IMG/VR virus record: IMGVR_UViG_3300022685_000010
Location: 1 to 34,821 of that record
Source of the DNA: a virus
Length of the DNA: 34,821 nucleotides
Strand: one strand, 5' to 3'
This document shows positions 30,901-34,821 of the stretch, piece by piece. Within the stretch, counting starts at the first letter, position 1, and each line of letters starts with the position of its first letter. The translations under genes were made by a program, and so were the position numbers. Under the pieces are notes generated by a model that ran no database searches, had not been told where the DNA came from, and worked only from the letters and a program-made list of their open reading frames with translations.

Positions 30901-32479
30901 TGGCATTGAAACGCGCCCAAATGCGCGATTCTACAAGCAGGCGGGCCTGTATCTGGCTGACATGGAAACTGCGGAACTGAGCAAGCAGGAAGAAAAATAT
31001 ATGTCGCGGTTTGCCACAAAGCAGGTGGAAATCAATGGCATTGATATTAACCCTGTGGGTGCTTCTGCGCGGGCTTACAGCACGTTCCTGAACGTACTGA
31101 GGGCTGATGCCTTCGATGCTTTACTGGATACGCTCACGGCGAACGGTAAGGCCACAGCGGAGGAAATGGAGGCCATTGCAAACTTCGTGAACGTAGCAAC
31201 AGGGCGCGGGGTAATTGGCAAGCCGTCATGGTCACAGATTCATTCTGATGCAGCCAAAGCTGGTGGGCCGCTTCTTGCAACGGTGTTTTTTGCACCGAAA
31301 TACGTTGCCTCACGGTTCAACTTTCTTGCGGGCCAGCCGATTTATCGGGCGCCCACGAAGCGGATGCAGAAAATGATCGTGCAGGAATACGCCCGGTACT
31401 TCGCCGGCGTTTCCACGGTTCTTGGGCTTGTCGCAATGGCGGCGATGGCGCTTCGTGATGAAGATGATGAGGAGCCGCTGATTAACGTTGACCCGCGCAG
31501 CACCGACTTCCTGAAAGTGCGCTTTGGCGATACCCGCTTGGATTTGTTCAGCGGCTTGCTCCAGCCTACGGTGTTTATAGCTCGCCTAGCTACAGGCACG
31601 AAAGTCAACAGCAAGGGCGAGGTTCAGGCGTTGCGCGATAACCCGTGGGGAAGTGACCTTGAAAAGGATTACGGCTCCGGCGGCGCCTTTGGTGAGATCA
31701 CCCGATTCTTACGGTCAAAGCTCGCGCCGATTCCAGGGTCAATAATCAATCTACAGCAGGGCGAAAACGTCATAGGCCAGCCGACCGACCTGCCCAAAGA
31801 ACTGCAAAGCCTAATGTTCCCGCTGACGTTCGCGGATGCCGGCGACCTTTACAAAGAGCAGGGCGTAGTTGGCGGCACGATCATGACCGGCGCTGTCATC
31901 TTCGGTGTTGGCGCCGCAACCTATGGTGATGGCGGCTGGTCGCACAAGCATGGCGAGATTCAAATGGCGCTTGATAAATTTCGTGAGGACTTTGCTGCGG
32001 CTGAAACCGACCAGGAGCGCATGGATGTCTGGATGAAGGCGAAGGCCGATCATCCGTGGCTTCTGAGCGAAGGCAATCTCAAGCGATATGCAGACGCGCC
32101 GGCCAATCGTGGCAGGTACGACAGCAAGACGGGTGAGTTTGTGCCGTACCGTGTGGGCCAGCCTGTTGTCAACAAAAAGACAGGCAAGCCTACATTGGTC
32201 GATCTGCCAGAATGGGCGCGCCGTAGCCCGCGGGATGGATCGCCGCGCAGCATTGTTCGCAAGGCCGCGCGGGAAGTCTATCAGCAGGCCACGTTTGAGG
32301 ACTTGTCGCCGGCAGCAGAGTACAGCGAAACGCTGCGCGAATTGCTGACAGAAAAAAACCCCGACGATTTGCCGGGGTCGTTTGAAAGAAGGGCGATTCT
32401 CAAAGAACTGGAAGATGCCGAAAAGGCAATCAAGCTGGAAGAACTTGAGCAGATGCGCCAGGCCGAGCGAGGTGGCTAG
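24914..32479 (+). CDS. Giant internal virion / large polyvalent-type protein with HELFH motif
   Basis: This 2521-residue protein starts at GTG, overlapping the previous stop (GTGA). Regions: a duplicated decapeptide SWKDQLVPLD/SWRDQLVPLD at 2-11 and 24-33; hydrophobic segments about 199-225 and 285-330; an acidic Pro/Gln linker about 396-510; a zinc-peptidase-like HELFH at 936-940; and a module WHIENGARDFADFSKRM about 1103-1139 of a kind repeated in phage polyvalent proteins, with a weaker second copy near 1447-1480. Long coiled coils span about 1663-1883, and a C-terminal domain about 1930-2343 has hydrophobic spans near 2162 and 2317. It occupies the T7 gp16 position, so it is probably ejected into the cell. 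Predicted peptidase activity is unproven. Confidence 0.8.
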   Translation: MSWKDQLVPLDQPEQAAEPKPQQSWRDQLVPLDAAPEPTAPAQRPPEAGVLQNVVDAGTKTKGAVANLMALGFDALSPDARPDDVSWIDEALAGTASTIGGFTGIDAIKAFGDDKGADIAMSYANEELRRRAQGMPGIAEENLGKWGNLAAESVIAAQDERADRALSDEQKWLDQQLGESIKGGAKTTAQFLWDNPGQIAQLGVESIPYMLPAAGIGRLAGVFGKGAGIAGSVLSETQMAAMLSRQGVEQMIDGLPDKELAKTEAYQVALEQTGDPAAARALMRSMAGNAAFGTGFVTNLLTLGASQAAGANVVQDVLAGVAKKGKGGVIARTGKGAAKEVTQEAIQEPGDQLAENVGAVVAGEKTPDQALEGLAGASVVGGAAAAGPGALAGLAQGKEPETPEPAPPEPEPTQDEIDAEIERLLEEQRAAEQAEAEQSAAEQAAAAVIPQMETPAQPAQQAAAAVDPVNLADTLGSILAGEQDAPAQPEPAVEPEPEPIEPFVPANEAEQAVVDGWTQEVMQASEARLIALEGEGVQVRDETGALLPREQIAQNFANHFQDMVGEQVAMNEEAAQEPEPEAEAAPEPGVTVGKVVRDGKRVEIDPRLKRAEYREPLAAMLDELVPGGGISVAPAAGAESRRRSDGSVMQDYEDTIRTPSVNPDWFKNNDQGFTVAQAKNAVEAALEGRNMGVRQEEFVMGLIEIIRDNRTGADPRTGEPAYDTWQDMLRDFREQRDQAKAREFGNLEGWMPEYLEESNEVYNQAYEEYINEQIAEQSETANPRAGTERRESRTRETNEITPEPTAEEINRAEEKRRDGERDGLGRDEVTPDQGEGELFAGNTPGQRPEQGDVFDANSSSATQREPATDAQKQEMRRIIAERFPEYADRIVYKPRFEGAKKGFKFAEYDRANKQVIVYEDYAGLMNEGALVWLINHELFHGGLDTAFKQQRIQVLQAAAKNPTISDLAQRIAQKRREPFNELEHTEEAIVELATANEINRLERLGRLYQGFVAPASLTGETQSLIGRWLDTMRNIMDSLINRASPMTDGEILNVIRVARGGMQELASDTQPAQGRNRLVSDEAKARADAKLKSGLTKLNSGVDPELWAAMAVKAAWHIENGARDFADFSKRMLEEFGDVVQPHLDELWSRGRNYLAGRQAAEDGEAGGTTTSLQNRVINQRREQRGEEPLSTPDSRTWEEALAWAEARVAQNPNVVQEILERIGTEPDPQLSDRDSAILLYRMQQIQNQLADLDARVENSVYAQREAAALQAELYELEVASRQIGTATGRALAFRKAILNKEFTLERMEQRARADLGRPLNKAERATLKARAEKIKDFDKEIDESEKRGEKRQKTRAQSIIDLMKADREKVKKAAPKQKRKSKGPSVRSRLDNRTQEQINRGKRNLKAAQKELMKAMGMDGINTSLVLGVGLPKFPEGNPLKDPKAYKSMAKIAGALVDIGFWRSAQFATELAGAVGDKIFSRLRSEDIEHLREQAIQDAEEEAFYLDPESSDEVLREVATMAFAGDEISSRFVYRLARAFMEEGLQGEDAIMGAVHKALQEIRPDITERDVRRAFVEYGKAKYPSQEEVARDLREMRTLVRLQESIDRLAEDKLPKRTGMQRDEATAAIRERQKLLNNMRKEFDARNPEQASRDSLRGMNEARLKRLQNRIAELERQIETGEKPIRPTPPEDTPEIVEAKEQIEILQAEIQRMEDEANPPKTDEQIQFERLEQTKNQLDLVLQNRQAAERTKEFEPLSERNADLKSEIDQLRKQVAQMRREMKKGPKADREARREQKIINDLVKAIDMYEERLDNGDFSPIFDNSPKPVTEKVAALRKLRDQRAAVYQAMKRAQKPVLTREERINRIRQANLQRQIDEYRRRYKEKDFSEPEKPATVIDDEKTAKLRYERDREKQRYLDDLIKWRVKEMNAFKRFMIYIGESFNFTRAVITSFDFSAALRQGGVIVLSRPIRSAKAFAPMFRAAFSNQKNHEILRGIETRPNARFYKQAGLYLADMETAELSKQEEKYMSRFATKQVEINGIDINPVGASARAYSTFLNVLRADAFDALLDTLTANGKATAEEMEAIANFVNVATGRGVIGKPSWSQIHSDAAKAGGPLLATVFFAPKYVASRFNFLAGQPIYRAPTKRMQKMIVQEYARYFAGVSTVLGLVAMAAMALRDEDDEEPLINVDPRSTDFLKVRFGDTRLDLFSGLLQPTVFIARLATGTKVNSKGEVQALRDNPWGSDLEKDYGSGGAFGEITRFLRSKLAPIPGSIINLQQGENVIGQPTDLPKELQSLMFPLTFADAGDLYKEQGVVGGTIMTGAVIFGVGAATYGDGGWSHKHGEIQMALDKFREDFAAAETDQERMDVWMKAKADHPWLLSEGNLKRYADAPANRGRYDSKTGEFVPYRVGQPVVNKKTGKPTLVDLPEWARRSPRDGSPRSIVRKAAREVYQQATFEDLSPAAEYSETLRELLTEKNPDDLPGSFERRAILKELEDAEKAIKLEELEQMRQAERGG
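32352..32378 (-). terminator. Intrinsic terminator for the recT operon, antisense inside the giant gene
   Basis: On the minus strand, ACCCCG (32378-32373) and CGGGGT (32363-32358) pair around a 9-base loop, followed by TTTTTT. It lies about 100 bases past the recT stop, within the coding sequence for the C-terminus of the giant protein. On the plus strand there is no T-run after the hairpin, so it stops only leftward transcripts. Confidence 0.7.
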
Positions 32480-33441
32480 AACAAAGGCTGGTCATCACCC
32501 TCGTCAACTAGCTCGCCCTCAATGGGCTCAGACTCAGGCGGTTTGGGCTCGTCCTTCTTTTTGGTTGCCTTTTTCTTTTTGCTGGCTTTTTTCTTTTTCG
32601 GCTTGGCTTCCTCGGCGGGCGGGTTGTCGGTCACTTCCTCCGCTGGCAAATCGTCCAAAGAGGGAGCCTTTTTCGGCTTCGGAAGGCTGGTTGATGCCTT
32701 CTTTGCAGGCTTCCGTACTTCGGCCTGGATGTCCCTTGCTGCCGTGCTGGCTTCGCCAAGATCGAATTGCTCATTGTCACGGTCGATCAGCCCTTGCAGG
32801 CGCGTATCATCATCCGGCAATGGCAGGTATTTGAACAGGCGCTTGGCGGGTGTCTTGCGGTGCATTTCGCCTTCAAACTTACTCCACGGCCCGCCAGATG
32901 CCTTTGACAGTGATTTGACGTAATTCAGCGCATCAATGTCCATCACTTCGCGGTACATGCGCCCATCGGGGCCGGTGGCAATAGCGTAAGCACCGATCAG
33001 GGCGCCGCGAGGCTGACCCAAAGGAGCCGGCTTGTGTGACAGGCTTGGCTCATCGCCCAGCTCATAATCGAAAGAATCATTCTCGTAGATCAATTCGGCG
33101 CGGATGTCGAACCCGTGATTTGCGAGGCGCTTACGCAACCCCGCGATCATTGGTTGCCATTGAACCTTTTTGACCCACTGGTCATTAACCTTCTGGTTAT
33201 AGACCACCAGGGCGCCTTCGCGCTTGTCGGGGATGAGCCCGTCCTGCGCGGCCCGCTGGCATGACAAGAACAGGCTCCGGCTATCAGCCTGCAAAAGCTG
33301 TGGATCCTCCTGAACTGCACGAATGACAACGGCGGTGAATTTGTCGATGTCTACATCGTCGGGAAGCTGGCTTGCGAGCCCTTGTTGCGCCGGATCGGAA
33401 AGCAGGCGCTCTTTGAATACTGTCAGTTGTTGGTTGCTCAT
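32476..33441 (-). CDS. recT: RecT-family single-strand annealing protein
   Basis: This 321-residue recombinase anneals complementary single strands made by the adjacent exonuclease. RecT signatures: RAAQDGLIPDKREGALVVYN (64-82), VQWQPMIAGLRKRL, GALIGAYAIA, and WSKFEGEMHRKTPAKRLFKYLP (186-207). Residues about 243-300 are a Lys/Pro-rich disordered tail, ending in an acidic tip VDEGDDQPLF that resembles the SSB C-terminal tip. The start at 33441 has GAGGA 7 bases upstream; longer frames upstream overlap the exonuclease gene. The stop overlaps that of the convergent giant gene. It follows the exonuclease by 10 bases, forming a RecE/RecT-type pair. Confidence 0.9.
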   Translation of the reverse strand: MSNQQLTVFKERLLSDPAQQGLASQLPDDVDIDKFTAVVIRAVQEDPQLLQADSRSLFLSCQRAAQDGLIPDKREGALVVYNQKVNDQWVKKVQWQPMIAGLRKRLANHGFDIRAELIYENDSFDYELGDEPSLSHKPAPLGQPRGALIGAYAIATGPDGRMYREVMDIDALNYVKSLSKASGGPWSKFEGEMHRKTPAKRLFKYLPLPDDDTRLQGLIDRDNEQFDLGEASTAARDIQAEVRKPAKKASTSLPKPKKAPSLDDLPAEEVTDNPPAEEAKPKKKKASKKKKATKKKDEPKPPESEPIEGELVDEGDDQPLF

Positions 33442-33451
33442 TGTGTGTTCC

Positions 33452-34315
33452 TCAGTCCTGTGCCCATGACGGATACAGCAGCGGCGTGATGTCCGTGTCG
33501 TACCCAGGCCATTCGTCTTTTTCCATGCACTCAGCCATGCGGTTGAGCAATGGTCGATACGAGCCGCGCCCGCGCAAAATGGTTTCACCACTGCACTCAA
33601 ACAGTTTGAGGCCGTGCGGCGGGTCAGGCTCAAAGCAGGCGATAATGAACGGCTCTTGCACTTCGATGCCTGCCCACCGGCATACGTCCAGATAAAACGC
33701 GGCCTGCCGGAAGTACCCGTAATTGTACGCGCTGCGCTGGAACGCATTGGGCCGCGCATCTGCGGATGTTTTCAAATCCACAATAATGATGCGACCGTTA
33801 ATTTCGGCCAGATAGTCCACTTTGCAGCGGCACAGCAGGCCGGTTACGGGGTCTTTCCCAAACACGGCCTTTTCAGCCAGTCCGTTTGCGAGCAGGTTTT
33901 TTAGCTCGGCATGGTTACGGATATGCTTCGCTGTTTCCTTGTAGGCAGCAGTCTGGTCTGCGGTAAAGATCGTGCGGCCATTGGCCTGCGCGTCGAACGT
34001 GGCCCAAAGCTCCATCTTGTCCATTGATGCTTCAGATGGATTTTTGGCGTTATATACGGCTTTGCTGGGCCGTGCTGGCGCGTCTGCCGGCAAGGTGAAG
34101 TAGTTTTCATCAAACACTTCCGGCTCCAAGATCAGGCAATGAAGCGCCTTGCCTTTTTCTTTGGCCGGCGTGGTTTCCCACGGCGTTTTCAGAGATTCCT
34201 TGTAATGGGCGGGGCTGCGCGCGAATTGCGACAGCGCGGAATTGCTGATACCTGGCGATGAGAAGTATTGCTCATCTTTCATGTCGTAAATGCCCGGTTC
34301 AATCGTTTTGGTCAT
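33452..34315 (-). CDS. PDDEXK exonuclease (RecE/exonuclease VIII-like)
   Basis: This 287-residue nuclease resects double-stranded DNA ends for RecT. Motifs of the RecB-like PDDEXK fold: GKALHCLILEPE (His59), CKVDYL (Asp167), IIVDLKTS (Asp180, Lys182), and QAAFYLD (Q204-x3-Y208). The N-terminus (GIYDMKDEQYFSSPGISNSA, then LSQFARSPAHYKE) is typical of RecE C-terminal-type phage proteins. GAGG lies 7 bases before the ATG. Together with RecT it probably serves replication-linked recombination and repair of phage DNA. It is transcribed leftward from the divergent control region. Confidence 0.88.
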   Translation of the reverse strand: MTKTIEPGIYDMKDEQYFSSPGISNSALSQFARSPAHYKESLKTPWETTPAKEKGKALHCLILEPEVFDENYFTLPADAPARPSKAVYNAKNPSEASMDKMELWATFDAQANGRTIFTADQTAAYKETAKHIRNHAELKNLLANGLAEKAVFGKDPVTGLLCRCKVDYLAEINGRIIIVDLKTSADARPNAFQRSAYNYGYFRQAAFYLDVCRWAGIEVQEPFIIACFEPDPPHGLKLFECSGETILRGRGSYRPLLNRMAECMEKDEWPGYDTDITPLLYPSWAQD

Positions 34316-34343
34316 GGTGTTGCCTCATGTGAGTGAGGTTTGA

Positions 34344-34372
34344 AGTGTATACACATGCGTTAACGTGCGCAA
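34344..34372 (-). promoter_or_regulatory. Candidate leftward promoter of the exonuclease-recT operon
   Basis: On the minus strand TTGCGC (34367-34372), a 17-base spacer and TACACT (34344-34349, 4 of 6) are correctly placed about 23 bases before the exonuclease ATG. The -10 overlaps the palindrome GTGTATACAC, a likely repressor site. Confidence 0.45.
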
Positions 34373-34388
34373 GTATTGCAACGTGCAA
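34345..34388. promoter_or_regulatory. Cluster of three palindromes, likely operators
   Basis: GTGTATACAC (34345-34354), CGTTAACG (34358-34365) and the interrupted dyad TTGC-AACGT-GCAA (34376-34388) lie between the exonuclease and Cro-like genes, overlapping both divergent promoters. The Cro-like protein next door is the natural candidate to bind them. Confidence 0.5.
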
Positions 34389-34404
34389 CAAGGTGTACTA
34401 CAGT
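34376..34404 (+). promoter_or_regulatory. Candidate rightward promoter of the Cro-like gene
   Basis: TTGCAA (34376-34381), a 17-base spacer and TACAGT (34399-34404, 4 of 6) would start transcription near 34411, about 27 bases before the Cro-like ATG. The -35 lies inside the TTGC-GCAA dyad, so the site can be blocked by an operator-bound protein. Confidence 0.5.
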
Positions 34405-34437
34405 AGCACCCTGTATTCGCAAACAGTGAGAACCAAA

Positions 34438-34656
34438 ATGAAGCAAAAACACATGACCCCTGCGGAAGTAGTGCATGAGCATCTTGGCGTTCGACCGTTG
34501 GCCCGAAATCTCAAACTCAGCCCTGCGGCTGTGCAGCGCTGGAAGAAAACGGGCGAGGTTCCTTTGGCGCATTGGAAGAAGATCGAAGAACTCTCTGGCG
34601 GCACTATTACCACGAAAGAACTGGCCTATGGCCGAACGGTGATTGACGATGAGTGA
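34438..34656 (+). CDS. Cro-like helix-turn-helix regulator
   Basis: This 72-residue protein resembles phage Cro or YdaS-type antirepressor regulators. The helix-turn-helix lies at about 15-50: VRPLARNLKLSPAAVQRWKK then a turn and LAHWKKIEELSG. The small size, the position beside divergent promoters and the three nearby palindromes fit a Cro-type switch protein that would regulate early transcription and the exonuclease-recT operon. The ribosome site is weak (GAGAA). The next gene overlaps its end by 8 bases, as with cro and downstream replication or early genes in lambdoid phages. Confidence 0.75.
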   Translation: MKQKHMTPAEVVHEHLGVRPLARNLKLSPAAVQRWKKTGEVPLAHWKKIEELSGGTITTKELAYGRTVIDDE

Positions 34657-34821
34657 TCTGATAGGGGGTGTGTACCCGAAAAAGCGGCACGAAAATACGC
34701 CCGACTATGTGCTGGGAAAATTCTCAATCAATGTTGAGCAATTCCGCGAGTGGATGCAGCGCTACCTGAAAGAGAATCCCGGCAAGGAATGGGTCAACAT
34801 TGAAATGAAACTGTCCAGGGG
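34649..34821 (+). CDS. Hypothetical early phage protein, 3' end outside the window
   Basis: Fifty-seven codons are visible, beginning MSDLIGGVYPKKRHENTPDY and continuing with a pattern (LGKFSINVEQFREWMQRYL) typical of small early phage proteins of unknown function, where GKFSINVEQF-like beta strands recur. The start overlaps the Cro-like gene by 8 bases. No function is proposed. Confidence 0.6.
   Translation, partial: MSDLIGGVYPKKRHENTPDYVLGKFSINVEQFREWMQRYLKENPGKEWVNIEMKLSR

Noticed and set aside
32522-32923. Plus-strand Phe/Leu-rich frame opposite recT
   Set aside because: It is the mirror of Lys codons in the RecT tail and gives a false membrane-protein look; no ribosome site.

Overview
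The window is a continuous piece of a tailed-phage genome. Its proteins are those of a short-tailed (podovirus, P22/T7-like) virion infecting a Gram-negative bacterium. Evidence for this is a terminase pair, a portal of about 715 residues, an acidic scaffold, an HK97-fold capsid protein, a T7 gp11-like adaptor, T7 gp12-like nozzle parts, a run of ejection proteins ending in a 2521-residue giant, and a RecE/RecT-type recombination pair. There are no rRNA, tRNA, insertion sequence, CRISPR or integrase genes. The host genus cannot be named from this sequence alone. Whether the phage is temperate is open: a divergent repressor-like control region is present, but no integrase is seen.

Layout. (1) 1-2459, minus strand: ten very small, mostly overlapping genes of unknown function, run from one good sigma70-type promoter (2503-2531). 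Two of them (29 and 21 codons) are micro-genes with their own ribosome sites or start overlaps. (2) 2460-2967: an AT-rich control region carrying at least nine copies of a 10-bp motif close to GTTAATGCAT in both orientations. (3) 2968-32479, plus strand: the late block, in this order: a tiny membrane protein, terminase small subunit, a small unknown, terminase large subunit, three tail-fibre/lectin-like genes, an M15 peptidase endolysin, a holin-like protein, a membrane-anchored unknown, portal, scaffold, capsid, two small head genes, adaptor, nozzle, tail and ejection proteins. Three GC-rich hairpins punctuate the genes just after the capsid gene. (4) 32476-34315, minus strand: RecT and a PDDEXK exonuclease, ending at a terminator embedded antisense in the 3' end of the giant gene. 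(5) 34316-34821: divergent promoters with three palindromes, a Cro-like gene and the start of the next early gene.

How it works together. Early transcription leaves the AT-rich region leftward and leaves the 34.3-34.4 kb region in both directions. The late genes make, package and release the virion. Most late genes sit within a few bases of each other or overlap, so translation is probably coupled.

Most unusual features. The tail nozzle protein appears to be divided among three cistrons (16710-17489, 17486-19237, 21740-22222), with repeat modules and two whole tail genes inserted between its conserved parts. The repeated-motif array at 2564-2880 has no obvious known counterpart. The giant ejection protein resembles a phage large polyvalent protein, with an HELFH metallopeptidase-like motif and a duplicated N-terminal decapeptide.
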